DNA of 64,000 bases from positions 2,383,501-2,447,500 of the forward strand of contig NZ_CP030059.1 in NCBI RefSeq assembly GCF_015291745.1, read 5' to 3'. The DNA comes from Bradyrhizobium sp. CCBAU 53351. GTDB lineage: Bacteria > Pseudomonadota > Alphaproteobacteria > Rhizobiales > Xanthobacteraceae. The notes beneath the pieces are model-generated. The model saw nothing but the letters and a program-made list of their open reading frames with translations. It made no database searches and was not told the origin of the DNA. Position numbers and translations under genes: made by a program. Of this stretch, positions 1-7,588 are shown in pieces; within the stretch, counting starts at the first letter, position 1; every line of letters starts with the position of its first letter.

Positions 1-789
1 AATGGGGCGGTTCTGGCTGAACAGGAAGATCTCGTTCATGCGCACGCCGAAAATCTGTCCCGTGACGTCCTTGGCGGAGTCGCCGAGCAGATAGCCGCAC
101 AGCGGGGCGATCTTTTCGGGTCCCATCTGCTTGATCTTTTCGACCCGCGCCTTCTCCGCTTCAGTCTCCGTCGGGATCGTGCCGATCATGCGCGTCCAGG
201 CGAACGGCGAGACGCAGTTGGAGCGGACGTTGAAGCGGCCCATGTCGAGCGCGATGGATTTGGAGAGGCCGACGATGCCGAGCTTGGCTGCAGCGTAGTT
301 GGCTTGTCCGAAATTGCCGATCAGGCCCGAGGTCGAGGTGAAGTGCACGAACGAGCCGCTCTCCTGCTCGCGGAAGATCCGCGCCGCGGCGTGAGAGACG
401 TAGAACGAGCCCATCAAATGCACCTTGATGACGGCCTCGAACGCCTCCACGCTCATCTTGTGGAAGATCATGTCGCGCAAAATGCCGGCATTGTTGACGA
501 CGCCGTCGAGCCGGCCGAAATGATCGGTCGCCGTCTTCACGATCTTGCTGGCGGGAATGGCTTCCGCGACGCTCTCGAAATTGGCGACCGCCGTGCCGCC
601 GCGCTTCTTGATCTCCTCGACCACTTCCTCGGCCGGTGCCGCGTTCGAGCCCGCGCCGTCGGAGGCGCCACCGGGATCGTTGACGACGACCTTGGCGCCT
701 TCGCCCGCGCACAAGAGCGCAATCTCGCGCCCGATGCCGCGGCCTGCGCCGGTGACGATGATGACCTTGTCCTGCAGTGATTTGCTCAT
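1..789 (-). CDS. SDR family NAD(P)-dependent oxidoreductase, 3' part beyond window
   Basis: This is a short-chain dehydrogenase/reductase that probably oxidises or reduces a hydroxyacyl or keto intermediate with NAD(P)H in the cytoplasm. The reading frame starts at an ATG at 789 and stays open for 263 codons to the window edge, so the C-terminus is missing. Visible motifs are the Rossmann glycine motif TGAGRGIG near residue 14, NNAG near residue 98, and the catalytic YAAAK (Tyr and Lys) near residue 165, preceded by the serines of STSG. Length and motif order resemble the multifunctional-enzyme-type 3-hydroxyacyl-CoA dehydrogenases. It is upstream-most in a leftward set with a thiolase and a DUF35 protein, which supports a role in acyl-CoA chain degradation. 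The exact substrate is unknown. Confidence 0.9.
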   Translation of the reverse strand, partial: MSKSLQDKVIIVTGAGRGIGREIALLCAGEGAKVVVNDPGGASDGAGSNAAPAEEVVEEIKKRGGTAVANFESVAEAIPASKIVKTATDHFGRLDGVVNNAGILRDMIFHKMSVEAFEAVIKVHLMGSFYVSHAAARIFREQESGSFVHFTSTSGLIGNFGQANYAAAKLGIVGLSKSIALDMGRFNVRSNCVSPFAWTRMIGTIPTETEAEKARVEKIKQMGPEKIAPLCGYLLGDSAKDVTGQIFGVRMNEIFLFSQNRPI

Positions 790-821
790 GTGGGTTCTCC
801 GCTATGTGTTCGAAATTCCGC

Positions 822-929
822 TGTCATTCCGGGGCGCGCCTCTTGGCGCGAGCCCGGAATCCATTTTTCCGCCTCGCTCGCTGCACGATGGATTCCGGGC
901 TCGTCGCTTTGCGCCGCCCCGGAATGACA
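822..929. repeat. Palindromic intergenic repeat, family A (copy 1)
   Basis: A 108 bp element whose ends are inverted repeats (TGTCATTCCGGGG and CCCCGGAATGACA). It has a nested inner inverted pair around CCCGGAATCCAT and ATGGATTCCGGG. The same arrangement recurs at 4751-4857. It fills the gap between the SDR and thiolase genes. As RNA it would fold into one long cruciform-like hairpin. I see no coding potential. Confidence 0.85.
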
Positions 930-934
930 GCCAG

Positions 935-2074
935 CTACCTCTCGTTCGTAAACACGATCGTGCCACTCGCCGCGAACATTCCGCCGACGCCATGACACAC
1001 CGAAATTGTCGCGTTCGGCACCTGCGCCGGCGCGATGCCGCGCATCTGTCGCACGCTCTCCTGCAGCGCGTACATGCCGTACATGCCCGAATGCATATAG
1101 CTCAATCCGCCGCCATTGGTGTTGAGCGGCAGTTTCCCGCCGGGCCGCGTATTGCCGTCCGCGATGAATTTTCCGGTCTCCTCATGGGGCATGAATCCGA
1201 GATCGCCGAGGCCGAACAGCGGCAGATGCGCAAACGCGTCGTAGATCATGAGATGATCGACGTCCTTGTGCGCGATCCCGGCTTCCTTGAACGCGAGGGG
1301 ACCTGCGGTCTTGAACGCCCGCGAAGAATTGAACGTTTCCATCTGGCTGACCATCGGCGTCTCGACGCTCTCGCCGGTGCCCATGATGTAGACCGGCTTG
1401 CGCGGAAAGTCCTTGGCGCGGTCGGCCGAGGTCAGGATCAGCGCGCCGCCGCCATCGGTGACGAGGCAGCACTGCAGCAGGCGGAACGGATAGGCGATCA
1501 TGCGCGAGTTGAGAACGTCGGCGACGGTGATCGGGTCCTTCATCATCGCGCGCGGATTCTTCGCCGCCCATTCGCGCTGCACCACCGCGACCGAAGCCAG
1601 CTGCTCGTGGGTAATGCCGTAGGTCTTCATGAAGCGCAGCACGGGGATCGGGAACATGCTGGGCGGGCCGTAGACGCCGTAGGGCGCCTCGAACTGGCCT
1701 TGCAGGCTATCGGCGGGGATCGAGCGCGGCGCCTTGCCGATCATCGACTTGCCGCTCTCGGCATGAGTGATCAGCACGGTCTTGCACAGGCCGGCCTCGA
1801 TTGCTGCCGCGGCGTGACGAACGTGCAGCATGAACGAGCAGCCGCCGACCGAGGTGCCGTCCACCCAGGTCGGCTTGATGCCGAGATAATGGCAGACCTG
1901 CTGCGGCGTCTCGACCGCGGTGGCGAAGCCGTCGATGTCGGACAACTTCAGCCCGGCATCCGCGATGGCATTCAGCGCCGCATCCGCGTGAAGCTGGAGC
2001 TGCGACATATTCGGGATAACACCGAGCTCAGTGGTCTCGGCCGCGCCGACGACGGCAACCTGGTTCTTGCGCAT
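935..2074 (-). CDS. SCP2-type thiolase family protein
   Basis: This 379-residue protein belongs to the non-decarboxylating thiolase / lipid-transfer-protein thiolase branch. It has the substrate-binding thiolase core with a Cys in TSVGGCSF (near residue 92) at the position of the nucleophilic cysteine. Near the C-terminus it has NTNGGG followed by MHSG, replacing the usual GHP motif, and CHGVGG. The partner gene upstream encodes a DUF35 protein and ends 3 nt before this start. SCP2-thiolase/DUF35 pairs are known as retro-aldolases or thiolases acting on CoA esters (Ltp2/ChsH2 type), so I infer cleavage of a branched or steroid-like acyl-CoA. A classical acetyl-CoA acetyltransferase is less likely because the GHP motif is altered. 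Confidence 0.85.
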   Translation of the reverse strand: MRKNQVAVVGAAETTELGVIPNMSQLQLHADAALNAIADAGLKLSDIDGFATAVETPQQVCHYLGIKPTWVDGTSVGGCSFMLHVRHAAAAIEAGLCKTVLITHAESGKSMIGKAPRSIPADSLQGQFEAPYGVYGPPSMFPIPVLRFMKTYGITHEQLASVAVVQREWAAKNPRAMMKDPITVADVLNSRMIAYPFRLLQCCLVTDGGGALILTSADRAKDFPRKPVYIMGTGESVETPMVSQMETFNSSRAFKTAGPLAFKEAGIAHKDVDHLMIYDAFAHLPLFGLGDLGFMPHEETGKFIADGNTRPGGKLPLNTNGGGLSYMHSGMYGMYALQESVRQMRGIAPAQVPNATISVCHGVGGMFAASGTIVFTNER

Positions 2075-2077
2075 GGC

Positions 2078-2491
2078 TTACCCCTTCGCCGGACGGAAGA
2101 CGGGAAGGGTGATCTTGTCGTCGAGCGCCTCGAAGGCGACCTCGAGCTTCATGTCGAGCTCGAGCGCCTCCGGCGTCTGCGGGCAGTCGATGATGTTGCT
2201 CATCATCCGCGGCCCCTCGGCAAGCTCCACCACGGCGATCGCGTAGGGCGGCGTGAAGCCGGGCGCGGCGGGCCGGTGGTTGATCACGTAGCTGTAGAGG
2301 AAGCCCTTGCCGCTTGCCTTGAAGATGCTGACCTTGCGCGAGGCGCAGGACGGGCAGAACGGGCGCGGCGGGAAGTAGACATGCGCGCAGGCGTCGCAGC
2401 GCTGCAGGCGCAATTCGCCGGCTTTGGTGCCGTCCCAGAAATGCTGGGTCTCCGGCGTCGGTTTCGGTCGCGCGCGCTGCGGTTCGGCCAT
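2078..2491 (-). CDS. Zn-ribbon OB-fold protein (DUF35 family)
   Basis: A 137-residue protein with an N-terminal rubredoxin-like zinc ribbon and a C-terminal OB fold, the DUF35 architecture. Four cysteines in two CxxC pairs are visible (CDAC near residue 33 and CPSC near residue 48). The C-terminal half carries the acyl-CoA-binding OB-fold signature (GFLYSYVINHRP, YAIAVVEL). DUF35 proteins act as partners of SCP2 thiolases. The gene ends 3 nt before the thiolase start, implying a two-protein complex made from one transcript. The ATG at 2491 is the start that begins just before the conserved TQHFWDG segment. The gene is divergent from the amidase gene across a 177 bp gap that must hold both promoters. 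Confidence 0.88.
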   Translation of the reverse strand: MAEPQRARPKPTPETQHFWDGTKAGELRLQRCDACAHVYFPPRPFCPSCASRKVSIFKASGKGFLYSYVINHRPAAPGFTPPYAIAVVELAEGPRMMSNIIDCPQTPEALELDMKLEVAFEALDDKITLPVFRPAKG

Positions 2492-2668
2492 CTCGGCGGC
2501 TCCTCCAAGAGACAGGCTTGGCGCCCGCCTGTTTCGATCTTGATGCGACAATCGGCTATCGTGCGTCAACGGTCCAGCAATACGCATGCATGCCATCATG
2601 CGCACAATGCTTGTGTCGAACTCAGCCAGCGCTATAGATTGCGCGCGACAATATTCCGTGAGACAGAC

Positions 2669-4018
2669 ATGCCCGATTTTCCGACACTGGCAAAAATCGC
2701 CGAAGACCTCGAAAGCGGCCGCACCACCTCCCGACAGCTGGTCGAGGCGTGCATCGCCAGGATCGCCGATCCCTCGGGCGAGGGCCGGCGCACCTTCCTC
2801 CATGTCGACAAGGACGCTGCGCTTGCCGCGGCGGATGCGATGGACGGCTTGCGCAAGGTGAAGGCGGCGCCGTCGCGCTATGCCGGCATTCCGGTCTCGA
2901 TCAAGGATCTCTTCGACATCAAGGGCCAGGTGACGCGCGCCGGCTCCCGCGCGCTCGACGATTCGCCGCCGGCCGAGCAGGATGCTGCGACGGTGGCGCG
3001 GCTGCGCAAAGCCGGCTTCGTCGTGATCGGCCGCACCAACATGACCGAGTTCGCTTATTCCGGTATCGGCATCAATCCGCATTACGGCACGCCGAAAGGC
3101 GCCTGGAACCGGGCTGCCGGCCATGTGCCGGGCGGCTCGTCCTCGGGCGCGGCGGTGTCCGTGCTCGACGGCATGGCACATGGCGCCCTCGGCACCGACA
3201 CCGGCGGCTCCTGCCGGATTCCCGCGGCCTATAACGGCATCGTCGGCTACAAGCCGACGCAGCGGCGCGTGCCGCTCGACGGCTCGGTGCCGCTGTCGTT
3301 CTCGCTCGACAGCATCGGGCCCTTGGCACGATCGGTCAGCTGCTGTGCCATTCTCGATGCCGTGCTCGCGAACGAGCCGATCACTGCGCTCAAGCCGCGC
3401 CCGGTGAAGGGCATGCGGCTCGCGGTGCCGACCACCATCGCGCTCGACGACCTCGACGCAGAGGTCTCCGAGACCTTCGAGCGCGCGCTGAAGACGCTGG
3501 CCGACCACGGCGCCATCATCGAGCGCATCGAGATGGCCGAATTCCACGACATCGGACCGATGAACGCCAAGGGCGGCTTTGCCGCGTCCGAGAGCTATGC
3601 CTGGCATCGCTATCTCCTCACGTCGAAGGGCGACGTCTACGATCCCCGCGTCTCCGTTCGCATCATGCGCGGCGAGGCGCAGAGCGCGGCCGACTACATT
3701 GATCTGCTCAACGAGCGCCGCTCGCTGATCGCCCGCGTCAATGCACGCATCGCGCCCTATGACGCGCTGGTGCTGCCGACCACGGCCAACACGCCGCCGA
3801 AGATTTCGGATTTGGCCGACGACAAGGCGTTCACCACGCAGAATTTGCGCGCGCTGCGCAACTGCACCCTGATCAACATGATCGACGGCTGCGCCATTTC
3901 GCTCCCTGCGCATCGCCAGGGCGACGTTCCCGTCGGCCTGATGCTGGCTGGTAGCGGTGGTTCGGACCGCCGCATCTTCGAACTTGCTGCCGGCATGGAG
4001 GCCGTCATTCGTGTTTGA
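2669..4018 (+). CDS. Amidase signature family hydrolase
   Basis: A 449-residue amidase-signature enzyme that hydrolyses carboxamide or related C-N bonds in the cytoplasm. The Ser-cisSer-Lys triad is visible: Lys79 in SIKD, Ser157 in the GGSSSG motif and the nucleophile Ser181 in GTDTGGSCRIP. The frame is open far upstream, but the ATG at 2669 is chosen because homology-like sequence begins there and the longer N-terminus overlaps the divergent genes antisense. The gene overlaps the DUF2848 gene by 8 nt, so the two products are probably made in fixed ratio. The substrate cannot be read from sequence. Glutamyl-tRNA amidotransferase GatA is unlikely because no gatB or gatC lies nearby. Confidence 0.9.
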   Translation: MPDFPTLAKIAEDLESGRTTSRQLVEACIARIADPSGEGRRTFLHVDKDAALAAADAMDGLRKVKAAPSRYAGIPVSIKDLFDIKGQVTRAGSRALDDSPPAEQDAATVARLRKAGFVVIGRTNMTEFAYSGIGINPHYGTPKGAWNRAAGHVPGGSSSGAAVSVLDGMAHGALGTDTGGSCRIPAAYNGIVGYKPTQRRVPLDGSVPLSFSLDSIGPLARSVSCCAILDAVLANEPITALKPRPVKGMRLAVPTTIALDDLDAEVSETFERALKTLADHGAIIERIEMAEFHDIGPMNAKGGFAASESYAWHRYLLTSKGDVYDPRVSVRIMRGEAQSAADYIDLLNERRSLIARVNARIAPYDALVLPTTANTPPKISDLADDKAFTTQNLRALRNCTLINMIDGCAISLPAHRQGDVPVGLMLAGSGGSDRRIFELAAGMEAVIRV

Positions 4019-4697
4019 CCTCACTTTCACCGTCGACGCCCAGGATACCACCACGCCGCTGACGCTGGCGATCGACCAGATGGTCATCGCCGGCTGGACC
4101 GGCCGCGATCCCGTCGCGCGCGACAAGCACATCAAAGAGCTGCAGGAGATGGGCATCGCCCCACCGGCCTCGACGCCGATCTACTACCGCGCCTCGGCGC
4201 GGCGGCTGACCCAGGAAGACAGCATCGAATGCACGGGCGGCGATTCCTCCGGCGAGGTCGAGTTCGTGCTGATCGGCTGGCAGGGCCGCATCTTCGTCGG
4301 CTGCGGCTCGGATCATACCGACCGCAAGGTCGAGGCTTACAACGTCACGGTCTCCAAGCAGATGTGCGACAAGCCGGTCGCTTCCACGCTGTGGGAGCTC
4401 GAGGACGTCATCGGCCACTGGGACAAGATGATCCTGCGCTCCTACGCCACCATCAAGGGCGAACGCGTGCTCTACCAGGAGGGCACACTGGACGCGATGT
4501 TGCCGGTCAATGACCTGATCGCGCGCGGCTTCGATGGCGGCAAGTTCCCCGACGGCTGCGCCATGTTCGGCGGTACCTTCGCCGCCAAAGGCGGCATTCG
4601 CCCGGCGGAGCGGTTCGATTTCGAGCTCGAGGACCCCGTGCTGAAACGTACAATCAGGCACGGCTACGACGTCGTGACGCTGCCGGTGCGGGGCTAG
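4011..4697 (+). CDS. DUF2848 family protein
   Basis: A 228-residue protein that I match to DUF2848 by its opening LTFTVDAQ and the central segment with WQGRIFVGCGSDHTDR. The family has no established reaction that I know of. The start taken is the GTG at 4011, which overlaps the amidase stop by 8 nt and begins right before the conserved domain. An earlier in-frame start at 3957 would lie inside the amidase gene. Overlap with the amidase suggests it works on the same substrate or on the acid released, possibly as a fumarylacetoacetate-hydrolase-like fold enzyme, though that fold assignment is inference. A family A palindromic repeat lies just downstream. Confidence 0.8.
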   Translation: MFDLTFTVDAQDTTTPLTLAIDQMVIAGWTGRDPVARDKHIKELQEMGIAPPASTPIYYRASARRLTQEDSIECTGGDSSGEVEFVLIGWQGRIFVGCGSDHTDRKVEAYNVTVSKQMCDKPVASTLWELEDVIGHWDKMILRSYATIKGERVLYQEGTLDAMLPVNDLIARGFDGGKFPDGCAMFGGTFAAKGGIRPAERFDFELEDPVLKRTIRHGYDVVTLPVRG

Positions 4698-4750
4698 GTT
4701 CCCTACGGGAATCGGGTGGTCGTAGCCGTTGCGTTCTGCCAAACATTCTT

Positions 4751-4857
4751 CGTCATTCCGGGGCGCGCCTCTTGGCGCGAACCCGGAATCCATCGTGGAG
4801 CAAATCGGTGGAGGAATGGATTCCGGGCTCGCGACTGCGTCGCGCCCCGGAATGACG
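4751..4857. repeat. Palindromic intergenic repeat, family A (copy 2)
   Basis: A 107 bp element with terminal inverted repeats CGTCATTCCGGGG and CCCCGGAATGACG and the inner CCCGGAATCCAT / ATGGATTCCGGG pair. It closely matches the copy at 822-929, including the segment CGCGCCTCTTGGCGCGA next to the left arm. The central loop differs between copies, as expected if only the stems are conserved. It lies 19 nt before the 2OG-oxygenase start, so it may form part of that gene's 5' leader or act as terminator of the DUF2848 transcript. Confidence 0.85.
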
Positions 4858-4876
4858 GAGAGACAGGATCATCGCC

Positions 4877-5623
4877 ATGGCAATCGCGAAACGTATTACC
4901 GATGTCGATGCTGCGCCCGATCTTGCATCGCACGTCGATGCCCTCGACTGGTCGCAGATCACCGCCGAGCTCGACTCCCAGGGCTGTGCCGTCCTGAAAA
5001 ACCTGCTGACGCCGGACCAGTGCCGCGCCGTCGCGGCGCTCTATCCTGACGATGCGCATTTTCGTAGCCGCATCGTGATGAGCCGCCATGGCTTTGGCCG
5101 CGGCGAATACAAATATTTCGCCTATCCGCTGCCCGACCTGATCGCGCAATTGCGGCCTGCGCTGTATGCGCATCTGGAACCCGTCGCCAATCGCTGGAAC
5201 GAAGCGATGGGGATCGACATCCGCTATCCCGCCGTGCATGCCGCTTTCCTCAAGCGTTGCCACGAGGCGGGGCAGGCGCGGCCGACGCCGCTGCTGCTGC
5301 AATATGAGGCCGGGGACTTCAACTGCCTGCACCAGGACCTCTACGGCGAGCACGTGTTCCCGCTGCAGGTCGCGATCCTGCTGTCCGAGCCGGGCCGCGA
5401 CTTCACCGGCGGCGAGTTCGTGCTGACCGAGCAGCGCCCGCGCATGCAATCGCGCGCAGAGGTGGTGCCGCTCGCGCAGGGCGACGCGGTCGCCTTCGCT
5501 GTGCATCACCGCCCGGTGCAGGGGACACGCGGCGCCTATCGCGTTAATCTCCGCCATGGCGTCAGCCGGATCAGGTCCGGTCAGCGCCACACGCTGGGTG
5601 TGATCTTTCACGACGCGAAATGA
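4877..5623 (+). CDS. 2-oxoglutarate/Fe(II)-dependent oxygenase
   Basis: A 248-residue protein with the double-stranded beta-helix metal site of the 2OG-Fe(II) oxygenases. The HxD pair is His152-Gln-Asp154 in the context NCLHQDLYG, and a distal histidine is plausible at His227 in NLRHGVS, followed by Arg237 for the 2OG carboxylate. GGEFVLTEQRPR around residues 178-189 is a strand typical of prolyl-hydroxylase-like members. It would hydroxylate or demethylate a substrate using O2 and 2-oxoglutarate. It ends 9 nt before alkB, so the two oxygenases are almost certainly co-transcribed. A DNA- or protein-repair role alongside AlkB is inferred from position only. Confidence 0.88.
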   Translation: MAIAKRITDVDAAPDLASHVDALDWSQITAELDSQGCAVLKNLLTPDQCRAVAALYPDDAHFRSRIVMSRHGFGRGEYKYFAYPLPDLIAQLRPALYAHLEPVANRWNEAMGIDIRYPAVHAAFLKRCHEAGQARPTPLLLQYEAGDFNCLHQDLYGEHVFPLQVAILLSEPGRDFTGGEFVLTEQRPRMQSRAEVVPLAQGDAVAFAVHHRPVQGTRGAYRVNLRHGVSRIRSGQRHTLGVIFHDAK

Positions 5624-5632
5624 GCGGAGCCA

Positions 5633-6286
5633 TTGACGGCTGATTTGTTCGACAGCGTTGCCGAGGCGCAGCCGTCGCGCGAGGAGATCGCAGACGGCGC
5701 CGTACTGTTGCGCGGCTTCGTCACGCCGATCGAGAGCGAGCTGATCGACGCCGTGCGCGCCATCGTGGCGCAATCGCCGTTCCGCCGCATGACCACGCCC
5801 GGCGGCCACCTGATGTCGGTGGCGATGACCAATTGCGGCGAGCGCGGCTGGATCACCGATCACACCGGCTATCGCTACGATCCCATCGATCCCAGAACCG
5901 GCGCGCCCTGGCCGGCGATGCCACCGGTGCTGCGCGATCTCGCTCGCCGCGCGGCGGAGCAGGGCGGTTTTACCGGCTTCGCGCCCGATGCCTGCCTCGT
6001 CAACCGCTACGAGCCCGGCACGCGGCTGTCGCTGCATCAGGACAAGGACGAGCTGGATTATTCGGCGCCAATCGTCTCGGTCTCGCTCGGGCTGCCCGCG
6101 ACCTTCCTGTTCGGCGGCCTCGCTCGCGCCGACAGGCCGCGGCGTTTCCGGCTGGTCCACGGCGATGTCGTGGTTTGGGGCGGCCCGTCCAGGCTCGCCT
6201 ATCACGGCGTCGCGCCGCTCGCCTACGGCGAGCATGCGCTGCTCGGGCGGAAGCGGATCAATCTGACCTTCCGCCGAACGCGCTGA
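5633..6286 (+). CDS. alkB: DNA/RNA oxidative demethylase AlkB
   Basis: A 217-residue AlkB that repairs N1-methyladenine and N3-methylcytosine in single-stranded nucleic acid by oxidative demethylation. The iron ligands are His135, Asp137 (SLHQDKDE) and His191 (LAYHGVAPL). The 2OG-binding arginines follow in KRINLTFRR. The TPGG, MSVAMTNCG and PIDP...PWPAMP stretches are diagnostic of the E. coli AlkB subgroup, which is 216 residues long. The start is a TTG at 5633 with GAGCGGAG upstream. No ada gene is adjacent, so adaptive-response control is not evident here. It follows another 2OG oxygenase by 9 nt. Confidence 0.96.
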   Translation: MTADLFDSVAEAQPSREEIADGAVLLRGFVTPIESELIDAVRAIVAQSPFRRMTTPGGHLMSVAMTNCGERGWITDHTGYRYDPIDPRTGAPWPAMPPVLRDLARRAAEQGGFTGFAPDACLVNRYEPGTRLSLHQDKDELDYSAPIVSVSLGLPATFLFGGLARADRPRRFRLVHGDVVVWGGPSRLAYHGVAPLAYGEHALLGRKRINLTFRRTR

Positions 6287-6343
6287 GGCGTTTCCTCGCC
6301 CGCTTGGCTCGTCTAAGCTCGGGACCGGGGGGAGGCGGCTGAC

Positions 6344-7588
6344 ATGACGACCATCGAGCACACGGCGGATGCCGGGACGGCTAATCGCACCGGCCTTTAT
6401 CTGGCCGCGCTGCAATTGGTGTTCACGCTGGGCTGGACAACTTACGTCATCTACCTGCCGAAGCTCGCCGCCGAGGTCGGGATCGCGCCGGGCGCCGTCA
6501 TCCTTATCCTGATGCTGGATCAGGCCATCTTCACCATTGCCGACACCGCGATGGGAATCGCCGCCGACAAGCTCTCGCCTTACGCCGGCCGGCTCGGCCT
6601 GTTCGTCGGGATCGTCACCGCGATCTCCTGCGCCGCATTCGTGGCACTGCCCTTCGTCGCCGGAACCGGTGCGGCTGCGCAAGGCTGGTTCATCGCACTG
6701 ATCGTGATCTGGTCGGCGACCTCCTCGGCGCTGCGCGCGCCGCCGCTGACCTTGCTCGGCAAGCACCGCGCCAAGCCGCAGGCGCCGTTCCTCGCGGCGC
6801 TGGCGATGCTCGGCTACGGCGTCGCCGGCGCGGTCTCGCCCTATCTCGGCGTGGTGCTGCGCGAGCACGATGCGCAGCTGCCCTTCGTCATCTCCAGCGT
6901 GGTGCTGCTGCTCACGGCACTCGGGCTGTCGCGGATCGAGCACGACGTGGCGCGCGACACCATGCCGCCGAGGCCGGACGAGGCGGCAAAGCCGCTCGGT
7001 CTCGTGCCGATCGCCTTCATCGTCGCGATGGTCGCGCTCGCGCTCGGCTACCAGTTGCATTTTGCCATGAACAGTGCGCCGGCCTATCTGCGGTTCGCGG
7101 CATCCGGCGAACTGCAATGGCTGATGCCGGTGTTCTGGATCGGCTTCAACATCGCGATGTTTCCGGCGAGTCTCGTCGTCAAGCATCGCGGCGGCCTGAT
7201 CGTGATGGGCGCCGCAGGACTGCTCGGCGCGGTCGCGATCGCGGCGGCCGAGCTCGCCGGCAACCTCAATACGCTGATCGCGGCGCAGTTTCTCGCCGGC
7301 GCCGCATGGGGCTGCATGCTGATGAGCGCGATCTCGGCTGCGCTCGCGATCGGCTCGACCGGCGCCGAGGGCAAGGTCACGGGCCTGGTCTTCTCCGCAC
7401 TCGCCCTCGGCACGTTCGCACGCATGGCGGCCGTCGCTGGCGGCCTGCAGAAGATGCCCGAATACGCGCCGCTGCTGCACTGGGCGCCGGTCGCCTGCTG
7501 GTCGGTCGCAGGCGCGGGCTTGCTGGTGATCGCGGCGGCGCGGCTACAGGGCGGCGGTGCTCAGATCAAGGCTTCGGCGGGTGGATGA
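6344..7588 (+). CDS. MFS transporter
   Basis: A 414-residue integral membrane protein with about twelve hydrophobic segments, consistent with the major facilitator superfamily. It has a cytoplasmic basic loop after helix 6 (residues near 195-210). Small-residue-rich helices such as AALAMLGYGVAGAVSPYLGV are visible near residue 145. It starts 57 nt after alkB and could be read through from it. Its 3' end overlaps the convergent ThDP-enzyme gene by 23 nt, so transcription of one may interfere with the other. The substrate is unknown. Sugar-cation symporter (MelB/GPH) relatives are an alternative family assignment. Confidence 0.8.
   Translation: MTTIEHTADAGTANRTGLYLAALQLVFTLGWTTYVIYLPKLAAEVGIAPGAVILILMLDQAIFTIADTAMGIAADKLSPYAGRLGLFVGIVTAISCAAFVALPFVAGTGAAAQGWFIALIVIWSATSSALRAPPLTLLGKHRAKPQAPFLAALAMLGYGVAGAVSPYLGVVLREHDAQLPFVISSVVLLLTALGLSRIEHDVARDTMPPRPDEAAKPLGLVPIAFIVAMVALALGYQLHFAMNSAPAYLRFAASGELQWLMPVFWIGFNIAMFPASLVVKHRGGLIVMGAAGLLGAVAIAAAELAGNLNTLIAAQFLAGAAWGCMLMSAISAALAIGSTGAEGKVTGLVFSALALGTFARMAAVAGGLQKMPEYAPLLHWAPVACWSVAGAGLLVIAAARLQGGGAQIKASAGG

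Noticed and set aside
545..2668. Long open extension of the amidase frame upstream to 545
   Set aside because: It runs antisense through the thiolase and DUF35 genes and shows Arg/Gly-rich composition typical of shadow frames in high-GC DNA.
4703..7480. 925-codon leftward frame opposite the oxygenases, alkB and MFS genes
   Set aside because: Antisense to three well-supported genes; composition is Arg/His/Gln-rich and no domain is recognisable.
7566..7588. Frameshift at the MFS/ThDP junction
   Set aside because: Both genes end normally; the 23 nt overlap is a simple convergent overlap.
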